A DNA stretch of 64,000 bases from Galaxea fascicularis (taxonomy: Eukaryota > Cnidaria > Anthozoa > Scleractinia > Euphylliidae). The DNA lies in assembly GCA_948470475.1 (NCBI GenBank), contig OX419338.1, positions 4,711,266-4,775,265 on the forward strand, given 5' to 3'. The first letter of the stretch is position 1; every line of letters starts with the position of its first letter. This document shows positions 21,619 to 33,461 of the stretch, piece by piece. The notes beneath the pieces are model-generated. The model saw only the letters and a program-made list of their open reading frames with translations, made no database searches and had not been told where the DNA came from. Made by a program: the position numbers and the translations under genes.

Positions 21619-21899
21619 TTATTCAAAACGTTTTGTGCATCAAGATTTGTAAATCAGTTCGACTGTTGCAGTCTGTTTATTTGTTTTTATATTGCATCCG
21701 CACCCCATCCCCCACAGGCTTCAGAGGTCCGCCCTCCTGATACACAGTAGCAACAACAACAACACTTTTCACACTTTTTTGTGTTATGGGCCGATTTAAC
21801 AAACCAAACTAAACTATTTAAAGAGCTACTGTAACCAACCGACTCAAATTTTGCCTTCTGAAGCCTTAAAGTTTGGTCACAAATACTCTCAGAATGCTA

Positions 21900-22215
21900 T
21901 AAGCAGCATCTTTTTAGAGGGCATGTGGTGGGGGGAAGGGGGGGGGGGGAGGTTCGCTCTCGCGGCAATTTCCTCGGCCCCCTCTCTGTGGAATTTCTGG
22001 ATCCGCCCGTGAATGTAATTTGAACTGAACACTGCTTAAAAACTTAACTAAAACCACGAAGGCCAAGACTTTATGTTGTAGCTCTGGAAAGAGCCATTCT
22101 ATGTGGCTCTGAAGAGAGAAACGCCTATCAACTCGCGTCGGAGGCGATTGGACCGACGCACCCACCGCCTCCCCCCCCCCCCCCTCCCTCAACGCACTCC
22201 CACTCAAAATCCTGG
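21900..22215 (+). repeat. G-rich tract and interspersed repeat shared with 14950-15150
   Basis: 21923-21952 is a poly-G run; 'GGATCCGCCCGTGAATG' leads into the repeat also found in the spacer of the inverted duplication (CTGAACACTGC, TGTGGCTCTGAAGAGAGA, TCAAAATCCTGGCT). A poly-C run at 22172-22190 breaks this copy. Confidence 0.6.
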
Positions 22216-22454
22216 CTTAATTATTGCACCAGAAATTTGAAGGGCTTAAAAAAAGAATGCGATTTAGAGCACAAAATAGTGCAATTTGGGAATAAATTGC
22301 ATTGTTGAGAGCCAATCAGATTGCAAGAATAACCAGTGAATTCAAATGGGTGTAATAAATAGTGAAAGTGGACTTAGCTATCCAAGTTAGTATACAGTCA
22401 CTCCACTTAAATCCCAAGAATCATATAATTCAAATAAACATGACATGATCATTA

Positions 22455-22621
22455 AAAGTCCCAACTGGCAGGAGGCAAAACAAGTGGGCTATTTTACAAG
22501 GATGACCGAAGAGTTGAACCAGGCACTAACCCAGAAGAACACCAGCCAGTGACCAGAGCGGGATTAGAACCCGGGTCACCGCATTGAAATCCAGCACCCT
22601 AAACCACTCGGCCATCCTGCC
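22455..22621 (-). mobile_element. SINE family A, tRNA-Leu-like head
   Basis: Minus strand: GGCAGGATGGCCGAGTGG (A box), 'GGTGCTGGATTTCAATGC', CCCGGGTTCTAATCC (B box), then a body with GTTCTTCTGGGTTAGTGCC and 'CAACTCTTCGGTCATCC'. Co-linear with 55430-55596. Immediately right of it CCGAGTGGTTAGGGC repeats part of the head in inverse, making a short palindrome at the junction. Confidence 0.85.
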
Positions 22622-23165
22622 GAGTGGTTAGGGCATTGTACAATTTTCTCTACTGGTGTTAGTTTCTCAACTCTTGTACATGACCTAATAGTTTTGGCGC
22701 CCAATAAGTGATTTTTAGTAGTTTTTCCCGCCATCTGAACATTAACTGTGCTCGTAGAGAGGCTCTTCGCACCAAAAATTGTTTTCGAGAATTTTGGGGC
22801 CTTAAGCGAAATAGTCAGTTAGTCATGCGCTTTGTACCATTCCCTTAATTCGGCTGTCATGAAGGGTTAACTGTACACTCTCCGGCCCCCAGATACCTAG
22901 CTGAATAAGGAACGACCTTCCTTGAGGGTCTCCCTTAGACGGATGGAGGGAATGTATGGAGGAATGGCGTTAAGGCACCTGCGATGGCACCATCGGTGTT
23001 TTTCGACCAGTAAAAGAGCCTCGCGCCAACTAAACGCTAACCTTTTGAGACTTTTTTCATACTTTAAGTTTGGGAGGATCGAAATGGAATTTTGTTTATC
23101 CTCCTTTTTGCCCCTCCTCATATCTTCTGGTGCGTAATGTTTTGTTCGCCAGTCGGAGTTTATCC
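22622..23165. other. Non-coding region, nothing recognised
   Basis: No gene or repeat family member that I can support. Confidence 0.4.
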
Positions 23166-23290
23166 ACTACTTACATGAAAATTTGGTTTTATCAACTGAG
23201 TTTAAGGTGGCCAATGTACATTATCAAATAAAACCAACTTTTTGTGTACCGCTCCTCCACCGACGCAGCACCACAGTTCCTTTGAAAAGT
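23166..23290 (-). repeat. TATCAACTSAGTTGATA / GACGCAGCACCACAG foldback repeat, short copy
   Basis: Contains 'GAAAATTTGGTTTTATCAAC', 'AAGGTGGCCAATGTACATTA' and ends 'CCACCGACGCAGCACCACAG'. Part of the family described at 28765-28985. Confidence 0.7.
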
Positions 23291-23369
23291 AATCGCCATT
23301 GTCCACTACATAGAGCTTCCAACTAGTGAGGATGTTAAGGCAGATTGAGAAGGCAGGGAGTTTTTGTTT

Positions 23370-23457
23370 AGATCCTCCGCAAATCCGAGGTAACAAACTT
23401 GCAACTAGAGCTGGAAGAGGTCTTGAACGAGCGCCAGGAGACACGCAGACTTCTGGG
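23370..23457 (+). other. Orphan exon-like coiled-coil segment
   Basis: Between TTTGTTTAG and GGGGTAGTA there is an open stretch reading ILRKSEVTNLQLELEEVLN-ERQETRRLLG, strongly coiled-coil-like and bounded by splice-like AG and GT. No neighbouring exon on the + strand was found; the next gene is on the minus strand. It could be a relic exon or chance. Confidence 0.2.
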
Positions 23458-24570
23458 GTAGTAGGATGGGGGAAGGGAATCGTAACCTGCTATCAAATGG
23501 GTTAAAACAACACACTTCAGGTCGGTAGGTAGCTCTTGCAGCCTGTACGTAAATAAGGTATTGTCCCACAGTTAACTGATAGGCACTTGAAATCCCAACT
23601 GTTCATCACTTCGACTGAACAATTACCACCAAAACTAGGAAAACCGTAGGAAGAGAGTGAGTGGCACATCAAAGAAAACGCAAGAGTCAGAATTCTTGTA
23701 CATTTATTGAGCTGCTTGGGAATATTTCGATAATTACAGCTACACAGCGGTGTGATTAAAGCAAAACAGAACCTCGCACATAAAGAGGATGGTTTTATTT
23801 ACAACAGTCAACAATTCTTACTATCAGTTAAGTTAATTATAATTATAATGAACTTTTGCACGGAATAAAACCCAAACAGTACAATCAGCAGGGTGTAAGC
23901 TTAGCCTGATTCTCAGATGGTCCCACATTGCTCGGAAATATTATTGGGAGTTTGGGCACGCGACCTCGACTTTTGAGAATCAGGCTAGGTACAAGCCTTA
24001 CTTCATAAATAATGTTAATGTTAAATTCCCACTCCCATGGGGGCCAACACAAGAGTGAAATGGTACAAGATTCAGATATACACCTCTTGTAAGGGTACAA
24101 ACGTTCAACTAGCTTTGCTTCAAGAGCAGTATCTATAAGGTCAATCACCACACCACCCCTCCCTCCCTCCCCCTTCCCAGTTTCCCATCCACACTCTACC
24201 CCAAGCAGGTTATATAAAATAAAGCATGTTAAGCCTTTAACACCCAAGACTGACCATTGCTTAATTTCTCCTTATTGCAACACTGCTCAATCGAACAAAG
24301 GTTGGAGAAAAAAGAAAGTGATCAACAAGTACCAAAGATCTTGATTGTTTAACAAATTCTCCTCATCATTACCAAAGAAAATGCATTGAGCACAGTGTGG
24401 AGAATAAACATGCTGCCCCCAACCCCAAAATATTTTCTTTGCTAAAATAAATCGTGGTGCCTGTTCGGAATGTATTACAGCCTTTCTCCTTTTTTTATTA
24501 TCAATAAAATCCAGCCTTTTTATAGGCTCCAAAACTTGCAAAAAACTAAGCATCATTTGTTTCAGGACTG

Positions 24571-24702
24571 AGTCAGAAGGGGAATGGGTCTACTCCTGAT
24601 TTGACATCACAATCTACTTTGCATGCATGTTTACAAAGAGTTAATACAATGCAAATCAGTTTGTGACGTCAAATGAGGAATAGACCCACGCCCCTTCTGA
24701 CT
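24571..24702. mobile_element. 132-bp inverted-repeat element
   Basis: Left AGTCAGAAGGGGAATGGGTC and right GACCCACGCCCCTTCTGACT pair over about 42 bp, continuing with TGATTTGACATCACAA against TTGTGACGTCAAATGA. Non-coding MITE. Confidence 0.8.
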
Positions 24703-25105
24703 CCACTGTGAATCAAATGAAGCTCAGTTTTAAAGCCTGTAAAAGGTCAAGATTTGGTGAAAAAAGGAAATAAATGCCACAATGCATTTCAAACGGGTGC
24801 AAAGATTTATTTTAGTGAAAACTATTTTGGGTTATGGGCACTTTAAGCTCAATCCCAAGAGGACTTGGCAGATAGACTAGAATTTACAAACTAAACTAAC
24901 TCAACCAAAAACTGGGGCCAGGAAGAAACTCTTTGAGGATTGGAAATCATTGCTATGTCATCAAGAACAAGGGCTAAAGAACAACCAAGTGGGCCTGGTT
25001 GGAGATGTAACAGGAAGGGAACTGTTTATTAAAAAAAGGAAAAAGAAAACAGAATGGAAAGAACAGGAAAATTGAAATTATGAACACCCATTTTGAGGGT
25101 AAATA

Positions 25106-25338
25106 GACCATTTTACAGTTGTGGCTGAGTTACCTGGCCTGTGAATGGAAGCGAGGTTGAGGGTGACCTTGTTTTGATACAAACCTTTCTGTTTTTCTTA
25201 TGTAAATGCAGACTAGTTAGCATTACAACAACATGATTTACATGATAAAAACAGTGAGGTCTCTACCAAAACAAGGTCACCGGCAACCTCGCTGCCATTC
25301 ATAGGCCAGGTCACTGAGTGAACAACTGTAAAATGGCC
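25106..25338. mobile_element. 233-bp inverted-repeat element flanked by TA
   Basis: Ends GACCATTTTACAGTTGT and ACAACTGTAAAATGGCC; pairing extends about 75 bp inward (CTGGCCTGTGAATGG / CCATTCATAGGCCAG; GTGACCTTGTTTTG / CAAAACAAGGTCAC). TA stands on both sides, as for Tc1/mariner-type elements. Confidence 0.8.
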
Positions 25339-25859
25339 TATTCTACTACAATTTTACTGAATCAAATTAAGATGTTCAAATGAAAAGAATTGCTCAAATA
25401 GATCAATAACTTACAGTACACTGTATGTAAAATATAAACTGTTTATACAATTCTAAATGCCTTGGACAAAGAGAAAATTTACTCAGGAACAATTTGCCGA
25501 TCACTTCAAGCATTTTCTACATAACAAAATTAATAATCTAATTCACCAAATTAATGGTGGTAATTTTTATACTGTGCTGTATGTACAATAAGGAATAAAA
25601 TTAAGAAATTAGTAGTAACAGCAGAGAAGCCAAATAATAACTGTTCTTGGCTACAATTTAAAATAACCAGCAGAAGTGCTATCAAATCAAATAAATGGCC
25701 AAGATCAACGAAACTCCAAAAATCAAAGCCAGAAGGACAAACTACATTTTAAAATTATATACACAAACAAAGTTGAGGTAATCATTATAAGTGCATCATA
25801 ATTTTGTTCCCAATGGCTCGTTCAAGTTGAAAAATTCAAAGAAAATAACATAAAAGTTG

Positions 25860-25872
25860 TAAATGTTTATTT
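25860..25872 (-). terminator. Likely poly(A) signal of MEAF6
   Basis: The minus strand reads GCAAATAAACATT, with AATAAA about 70 bp past the stop codon at 25939. Confidence 0.45.
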
Positions 25873-25938
25873 GCCCCATCAGTTACCCAGTCTTCATTTA
25901 AATTGGCTGAATCATTAATAACTGTTACTTTCTGGACT

Positions 25939-28759
25939 TTAATCTTCATGCTCATCCTGTAAACAAAGGAAACCAAGTTTAATCACAACATACAGGAATT
26001 CCTGTTTGTTACTCAGTGTTGCGGCCCAATGCACCAAGCCCACAAACAAACTCTCTCCAGGGGTGGGGGAAGAAACATCCCCTTCCCTACTCCCCTGGAG
26101 AGCCTGCTCACAGGTGACAATACACTGTTGCTTAAAAGTTCACTCACTGTACTTTAATGACACTTTGTCTATCTTCTCTTTGCTGTGCAAATCCATAAAA
26201 CTTTGATTAGATGTTCACATTTCCCACTGTGCAGCAACCAATCAGAAGCAGCATGAAACCACAAACTAACAATTATTACTGTTACAGTTTGCGGTTTAGC
26301 TTTCTCGCATGTGATTAGGATTTTAAACTTAAAACACAATGACATCCCCTAAATATTCATAGTGTTCACGGTTTTTCAGATTTTCACAGTACACCCCTTT
26401 GAGCTTCTTTGAAAATCGTCCAGAAAATGTCTAACTAAATTTCTGAAATGAAGGGTGGGAATCTGAATTTAGAGGGGCACTCACCAGGCAGGCATGTAAC
26501 CACAACACAACACAGGTCATGAGGAAGCCCTAAAGTTGAAAATCACACGCACTCATTTGGCAAGAGATACCGGTAATGGGTGAGTCATGTATGACTTGTA
26601 CTCAGCCAACAAAACAGGGCAAGTACTACATGTAATTTCCAACTCCGGAAATGTTTATTTCTTTACTAAAAGGACAATACCTCTCCAAAACTTGGTTCTC
26701 TAGACCTATGACCAGCTTTCTTCACTCTTAATTCAATCCTGAAAAAAAAAATTCTAATGTGGTTAAATGTAATTTAAGCTAAGTTAGACGAGAAACAATG
26801 CTGGTCTGGGGTTTCCCTTGTCTCGGTCATGCGCAGTGGTGGGGGATCTGCAGGGGGTCGCGTGGTTTTACAGCTCGGGTTTTGAGGTCAACTCATTTGC
26901 ACGTGCACTTTTGCCTTTTCGACGGTGCTTGGCGACTTTACTCCCCGCCCTTCCCTCCCCCTTTTTCCGGTAAGTATGTGGTAAGTATCATGGTTCCACT
27001 GTCTTTTGTCAGTGTGACGGTGCCTGGTGGTTGCCGCTCACAGGGTTGTCATGGTTACCCTACGCGCTCGGCTCCGGTGCTCGAGGCCCCACCATCTTTC
27101 CAGGCACCTTCCCCAAGCTCATCTATTGTTGATGAGTTTAAACTTGAATAAAAACTTTTCCCTTCAAAACCAAAGCAAAAATATTTAAAAGTTCACTTTC
27201 CAACAACTAATTTACCTGTGTCTCTTGTGCTTTCTTTTCTTGTGGGAACCTAAAGAATAAAGGAATGTTAAATATAACAACAAGGATGATTGTTGTCATG
27301 CATGCAGTGATATTTAGTAGATCATGCACTCGTTTCACAGAAATTAACATAGAAATAAATTGAAATGGGATCAGCTTCTACAGCACACCCAGTGTTTCCT
27401 ATACAAACAGTGAGTTAAAATCAATAAAATGGGAATGGGTGAAAAATGTGCAGTTCTATACCTCAACCGTGGAAGATCAATTCCAAGAGGGAGAGGGTTG
27501 GAAAACGCAAACATTTTTAAAGAAAAGTATAGAGCTAAACTGAAATTTCCAGAGGGGTGGGGATGCATACAATTGCTTATATCTGTCTTGTCTTTTTTTC
27601 AGAGATTTCTTTTAAAAAAATCCTTTGAATGTTCAATTATCATCAGTACCTGAGAACTTACCTTTGTGAACACGTCCAATGTGGCTGTGTTGGTGATGAA
27701 TGGGGTCTGTGTGTGAAGGTTCCTCTAAACAAAGCAAGTTTGAAATTAAAATGAATCTAGTCAACAGATAACTGAGACTTACATTTTTAAAGGTTTGGAT
27801 TTTGTTTGATTTGAGTTTTAGGAACCATGCCATGGACAGCTTGGTTGCTCTTGTCTTGAGTTGGGGCTTAGCTAAAATCAAGTTACTAACAACATCACTG
27901 ACTTGCTGATTACAGGTGTTTGAAACACTAACATAAACACTAACATCTTTTTAAATCTAAGAATGACATGATTTTATGTTGGTGATCCAGTGTTTTAAAG
28001 CAAGAAGTACTTTTGAAAAACACTACATTAAACCATTCTACGTTCATTTGATTTACTATCATACCACTACATTATATAGTCAAACCTCTATCAAGAGGCC
28101 AGTTATGTCACAAAGAAGCCCCTTTTAAGCAGCCAACCCCTAATAAGCGGCCATGTCCCATTTCCTTGGGGGTAGGTGTTTAACCCTTAAAAACCTAGTA
28201 TCAGCAAGTACACTCTTCACACTGTTCCCCGTGGTAATGATGAGCAGAATTAGTTAAACAATCAAGAAGTTTGTTACTTGCTGATCACTTCTGTTTATCT
28301 CACAACCTTTATGTTTGACTGAGCAGTGTTACTATGAGGAGATATTAAACATTGATCACACTTAGCCCGGGTTAAAGGGTTAATGGGGGTTCCACTTACT
28401 CTTTTCAGGAAGAGGTTCAGTGAGTCCACCACCAGCTGCTATTGCCTACAAGAACAACACAAAACAGTCAGTCAAAGTGCCACTGAAACAAATTCAAAAA
28501 TTTATGACACACCACTCTTGAGGAAATGGTTTTGATTCCTTTGTATGGAAATGTTGATGAAATGAATGTTCCACACTTGCACTGTATTATAATCCTGATA
28601 GATTCTTTGTAGTGTCAAATAAAAACTTGTGCAGTGACATTTGTCCTTTCAAATCTTCCTTTTGGTTGGACATTTTACCAATTTGGTTGGACATTAATTA
28701 CCATAGCATGAATCAATACAGAATTTGGAAAGCTGTATTTAAATTTAATAAAGGGGGTT

Positions 28760-28793
<34 letters not shown>

Positions 28794-31700
28794 GAAGTAG
28801 TACATTATCAACAGAGTTGATAAATGTAAATTGACCACCGTAACGGGATTCTAAAAGCTGACGTTTCGAGCGTTAGCCCTTCCTCAGAGCGAATAACGGG
28901 CTGACGCTCGAAACGTCAGCTTTTAGAATCCCTGTATGGTGGTCAATTTACATTTATCAACTCTGTTGATAATACCAAATTTTTGTGTATTTAAATTTAT
29001 TTGGACAACATGTCTAACCATAATGTGAAATTGGCCAGACATTTTCAAAATTTGGTCAGACAATGTCTGATGACTGATTGTTGTTTCCAGCACTGAAAGT
29101 GTAGCTTCCATCTTCAAAACAAATAGACGTTTGGTATCTGTTCTGTTTATCCTAGGAAACGTTTTCAAATGTAAGTTCCTCTGCTTCTGTATATCTTTTG
29201 CTTCTATCGAGTTATAGAAACATGAGTGGAAGTTTGGGAGAACAAGAAATGCTGACAGTGGGAACATGAGCTGCAGGCAAGTTTTTCCACAGCTTTTTGG
29301 AGTTCTCCCAAACTTTCATGAGTGTTTCTATAACTCGATAGAAGCACGGAGAACATCTTTTCTAAATCTTTTACAAAATGCTGTGACGAAAAAAAGGAAA
29401 ACAACCTGTTAACTTTGATTATCAAAATTCTCTTTGCTTGCATTATCATTACATTAACAACTCGTGCTAGTTCTGTGTTTCTATCAAGTTATAGAAACAC
29501 GATTTCTAACCAATCAGCATGCATATTTTCTTTGGACTGTTTTCTAATCCATAATACAAGCACATTAAGGGAAGAATGTTAAATGTATAACTGGTTCAGC
29601 AAGTTCTACAATATTCTGAAAAGAAGCAAATGATTTTTTCTGCTGTCTAAAAGAAACATTATTTTCAATACTGTCATTCTGAACCTAACTGATAACAGGG
29701 CTGTCACTAATTTTGGAAGTAGGTTGGGATATACAAAAAATAGCCAGGGGTTTGAGTTGGTGTAGTCAAGTCAACATGCTTTTACACATCAAAGTAGCCG
29801 GGGATTTACCTCAAAATACGAGGGGAAAATCACCAGGACCTGGCCCTTAATGACAGTCCTGTGATAATATGAATACCAGTAAACACTGAATAATGCAACT
29901 GTACTCACAGCATGTGAGGTTATGGATGACTTTGAGAACAACCTTTCAGCATCCTTAAATTTTCGGTTTCTTCTTTCAACCTTTGTGTTGGTAGTTCTAT
30001 GCATCAAATTAAAACAGTTACAGATGTTTTTAAAATAACAAGTACAAAAAGTATAAATCACTTCAACACATGAGCTTCTTCAAGATAAGAATAGATTTGT
30101 GGCCAGAAAACAAATGTTGCTCAGTTAAGGAAGTCTTTGGTTTTCATTAAAACAGGTTCATATCCAAGGTAAGCAAATCTTTCTAGTTTTACCCTCTATA
30201 CCCTGACATAGAAATACTCATCAGTAGAAATTATTGAATTTGTTTGAACTGCATGAAAGGGAATTGTCATCATGGTGTGTAGTTACAAAAATATATTCTG
30301 TTCACCCTAACACCAGTTTTTAATATGCTAGGTTTATCTGTCAAACTTCAAGGGAGATAGCATTGTCAAATGACACATGACTGGTGCTTTTGCAATCATT
30401 TGTCCCACTTCCATGTAGTTTCTGATACAATCTTTCTTAAATTCCACAACAATGAGAGACATCAACACAGTACACAGCTAGACTTACTTGTTTGTTAAAA
30501 GTCTGTCCCATCCTCTAATTATGTTGCCATAGAGTTGTGTGTCCTCTAAGTAACTGCCTTCAAAAGCATAAATCTGACGTTCCAGGTTGGCCAGACTTTC
30601 CTAGAGGTCAAGAGGGAAAATATGGTCACCACTATTAGGTCGAGTGTTTCTAGATTTTTAGCTAATCTCTTGCACTCTTTTTTCATAAGAATATTTAGGC
30701 AGAAATTTGCAAAATTTTAAGAATATTTTAAAAATAAACCAGAGGCTGAGATTCAGAAAAGAATATAATTCTGTGTGGTGCAATGTTATTAACTAAACCG
30801 TATAAAATTCTTCCTTTATCAAAACAGCAAAACTAGCCAAAAAACTAAAACAGCACTAGAACTAGCCATATCTTCGATGCTCATAACATTTCCGCAAGAA
30901 GTTAGACACCAAACTATTGTAACTGACATACCCCAATACATTACAAAAAGCAAATGTCATACGCTGTAATCTAAGAATATACACAAGACTATTTTTAGCC
31001 TGAAATCTGCAGAAAAATAAGAATATTTAGCCTGAGCTGGAAAAACAATATTCTTATAAAAAAAGAGTGTATTATCATATATAACCGTATTCATAATTTA
31101 GTTTAGGGTATCCTCCCTGGACGGTGCTCCCGCACCTTTTAAGGATTATCCCTATTTCAACATTGTACTGTAAAATTCTTTTTTTCATCTTGCACTCTGT
31201 TGAATAAAGTGAATAATATAATTGGCACAAATTATTACGGTATTGACTTTGTTGATAATTATCAACTACTGCCAGGGATGGTGAGATTTCTCAAGCAATC
31301 AACAAGTTCAGTTATGATATCCTCAAACAAACGTGTGGAGGGAAGGGTGGATATATCTTGTAATCTGACCACCAAAATTGACTCATATTTATTTCATTGC
31401 TATGGAGCTCAGTTCTATCAGGCCTGCACCAGGCCTCTTTTTCGAGCTGAAGGAACTCCGCTGTAAAATGATCAACGTTGGAAATCTCCACAATAGTCCC
31501 AAAAGAATTAATTAACTGAGTAAAAAAGGCAAAGCTATCATTAAACCGCTCACAGCAAAGGCTAAATTGTAATCTACCACAAGGTATAAACTGATTCTTT
31601 CCGTGGTTGATTCGTGCCACAATCGATTCACGGAAACACGTCTTTGGCGCCCAAAAATTTCGCTGACGTCATACATAATTTCATTTCGATAAATCGACGG

Positions 31701-31861
31701 AGACGTAAGAATAAGCAATGGCTGAATGCTAAGGTTTATGATTTCGAAAGATACTGCATTTAAAAGGAACATACCGCGATTTCTGCCCTTTTCTTGATCA
31801 ATTCGGCTAATTCTGTTCTCGTATCTGTCACTTTGTTTGGGGCAGCCATTTTGTCTTGCAT
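25939..31861 (-). CDS. MEAF6: MEAF6/Eaf6, histone acetyltransferase complex subunit, eight exons, 168 aa
   Basis: Small conserved subunit of NuA4/TIP60, MOZ/MORF and HBO1 acetyltransferase complexes in the nucleus (known). Exons in transcript order: 31775-31861, 30488-30600, 29909-29996, 28400-28445, 27662-27724, 27216-27249, 26681-26738, 25939-25956; phases agree and total 507 nt. Hallmarks: '[16 protein letters not shown]' (exon 1), '[20 protein letters not shown]' and '[14 protein letters not shown]' (exon 2), '[17 protein letters not shown]' (exon 3), a His-rich linker, and a basic tail '[11 protein letters not shown]' (exons 5-6). The last exon codes for only DEHED before TAA. Start taken at 31861 ([10 protein letters not shown]); ATG at 31849 is an equally good start. 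Slightly shorter than the roughly 190-200 aa human protein. Several introns hold repeats. Confidence 0.96.
26739..27215 (-). other. MEAF6 intron 6
   Basis: Between exons 6 and 7. It contains a GC-rich open stretch on the + strand (26798-27151), unlike the AT-rich surroundings, but no family or splice context supports a gene. Confidence 0.5.
28070..28180. repeat. Pogo/Tc1-like element fragment
   Basis: 'TCAAACCTCTATCAAGAGGCC' style motifs with 'TAAGCAGCCAACCCCTAATA' and 'AGCGGCCATGTCCC', as in decayed pogo/Tigger interiors. In MEAF6 intron 4. Confidence 0.4.
28765..28985 (+). repeat. Foldback repeat with 33-bp stem-loop (GTGGTGCTGCGTCGGTGG family)
   Basis: Starts 'GAAACTGTGGTGCTGCGTCG', then TATCAACAGAGTTGATA, 'AAATTGACCACCGT', then a hairpin 'CTAAAAGCTGACGTTTCGAG' / 'CTCGAAACGTCAGCTTTTAG', then GGTGGTCAATTTACA and TATCAACTCTGTTGATA in inverse. 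The whole unit is a nested palindrome. It lies in MEAF6 intron 3. Confidence 0.85.
29200..29345. mobile_element. 146-bp inverted-repeat element, TTCTATCGAGTTATAGAAAC ends
   Basis: Left arm GCTTCTATCGAGTTATAGAA-ACATGAGTGGAAGTTTGGGAGAAC and right arm its near-exact reverse complement (29302-29345). The end motif is itself nearly palindromic and occurs again at about 29481-29502, outside the element. Confidence 0.8.
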
Positions 31862-31998
31862 TTTTCGCTCATTCGGGTTCCCGGATGTGAGAACTTCGCA
31901 GAGCTTCATGGGAAAACGGATTTTTGAAAAAAAAAAAAAAGAAAAGAAAAGAAATAGAAAATTCTCCCATAAAAGGCGGCGAAATATGAGAAACATTT
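31862..31998 (-). promoter_or_regulatory. MEAF6 upstream region
   Basis: Includes the MEAF6 5' UTR and probably its core promoter. A poly-A run (+ strand, 31928-31941) and then the hairpin repeat at 31999 follow within 140 bp of the start codon. Confidence 0.4.
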
Positions 31999-32170
31999 CG
32001 CGTTTTCACCTTGCGTGATCGACTTGTCGCGCAATAAAAACATTTGTTGCGGGTTGAAGAAAGTTGCTGCTCAAAGTAAACCCGTGCTCTACTTTTCGCA
32101 ACAACTTTCTTCAATCCGCAACAAATGTTTTTGTTGCGAGACAAGTTGATCACGCAAGGTAAAAAACGCG
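31999..32170. repeat. Inverted repeat just upstream of MEAF6
   Basis: Left arm CGCGTTTTCACCTTGCGTGA-TCGACTTGTCGCGCAA and AACATTTGTTGCGGGTTGAA pairs with the right arm TTCAATCCGCAACAAATGTT / GATCACGCAAGGT--AACGCG; about 70-bp arms, about 30-bp spacer. Probably a MITE. Confidence 0.85.
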
Positions 32171-32424
32171 AAACATCGACCCAAAACTTCAAACGAAACA
32201 ATGTTGCCTGACAAGTTGACGGTTTTTGTATTCGGCGCCTTAACCTGTAACAAAGGCATTACAACTCTGCGGGGTTTTTATATTATAGTTGAGTAGTTAG
32301 CTCTGTATACAAAGCCTCTACAAAGCTTGCGGACTTTGCGAGTTATTGTTACCTGGTCATGAAATTCAGTTGAATTCGCTCAGAGGACATTTTTTTTAAA
32401 ACACCATTTACACTACAGAAAAAA

Positions 32425-32675
32425 AAACACTAAATGACCGGCAGTCCGATATTTTAATAAAAATTGCCAAATCAAAGAATCCTGGCTAATCCAAACCGAT
32501 TAGGAAAAGTCTAGCGATCCTGAAATGATTTTTAGATCTCAAGTCCAGTGCTTGCTTTATGTTGGGCTTATTGGACGAACCGTGATTTGTGACACTTAAT
32601 TTTCTTTTTTAGAAAAATATCGGACTGCCAGTCATTTAGTGTTTTTAACACCTTGGCCGGTTACCGGCCATATAG
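32425..32675. mobile_element. ACTAAATGGCCGGCAGTCCGAT element, partial copy
   Basis: Left AACACTAAATGACCGGCAGT-CCGATATTT and right AAATATCGGACTGCCAGTCA-TTTAGTG, then 'ACACCTTGGCCGG' with 'ACCGGCCATATAG'. It matches 59123-59532; here the left outer end is worn away. Confidence 0.75.
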
Positions 32676-32694
32676 CCACAGCGTTGAAAATATC

Positions 32695-33235
32695 AGTAAG
32701 GCAAGGACGAAAACCGGTACCTTGCCCTTAAAATGGAACGTGTAAACGTTCATGCTTGCCTAGAAGGTAACTTCAGATCATTCTGCGCATGTTACAACAG
32801 CGTTACTTCTTTCGGGTGAAGGTACTGTCAGCCATTTTAAACCAATCATCTGACTGAGGATTTATCCAGAGGTTGGAGGGTTCATCAATGTTAATCAATG
32901 TTAAGCATCGTGAGCGTGTATCTAATGAAATACTCTTTCTTCCTCAATTTCTCGCTTATCTGGTACTTTATTTCACGTTGTCGACGTTTCTGCTCGGTTT
33001 TGTTTGTTTTCCTTAGTACGGAGGTTTCGAACATCAACAATCCCGTGGACGCCATGTTGAATTAGCACAGTGGACATGCTCACTTACAAATCTTGGTTTT
33101 GCCTGGAACAAAATAGCCTTGCCCAGAACAAATCAAGCAAGGGTGAAACGGTACATGTGTAAACAATCCTTGCCTTACCAAAATGTTAGCTACCCCTGCC
33201 GGTTTTCATCCTTCCCTTGCCGTTTTTTTCTGTAG
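32695..33235. mobile_element. AAGGCAAGGACGAAAACCGG inverted-repeat element
   Basis: Left GGCAAGGACGAAAACCGGTA and right 'CCGGTTTTCATCCTTCCC-TTGCC' mirror each other, with further words in inverse order (GTGTAAACGTTC / GTGTAAACAATC; CAGAATG-rich interior). About 540 bp, non-coding. Confidence 0.6.
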
Positions 33236-33461
33236 GGTAAATGGGGTATTAGGCTTTTCTGAAACTATTTGGGGAAAGGGCCTTCATTTTCTGCTTGCTT
33301 TGTCATTCGCCACTTTTCATTGCTTTTATTGTCTTTGCTATTGACTTCCATGATATTGCTTTCATAGCATCACAAGAAATTCGGACGACAATAGCACTGA
33401 CTAACAACGTCTAGAACTTCCGCAAGAACACCAAACAACAAACGAGCAAAGAAGGAAGTTT

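Larger units (their letters stand above)
23458..25859. other. 3' flank of MEAF6, repeats and no other gene
   Basis: Mostly AT-rich. Contains two inverted-repeat elements (24571-24702, 25106-25338). A minus-strand AATAAA at about 23706-23711 could mark a long alternative MEAF6 3' UTR, but a nearer one at about 25866 is simpler. Confidence 0.4.

Noticed and set aside
26798..27151. 117-codon GC-rich + strand frame in MEAF6 intron 6
   Set aside because: Low-complexity Pro/Ser/Val composition, opposite strand in an intron, no motif.
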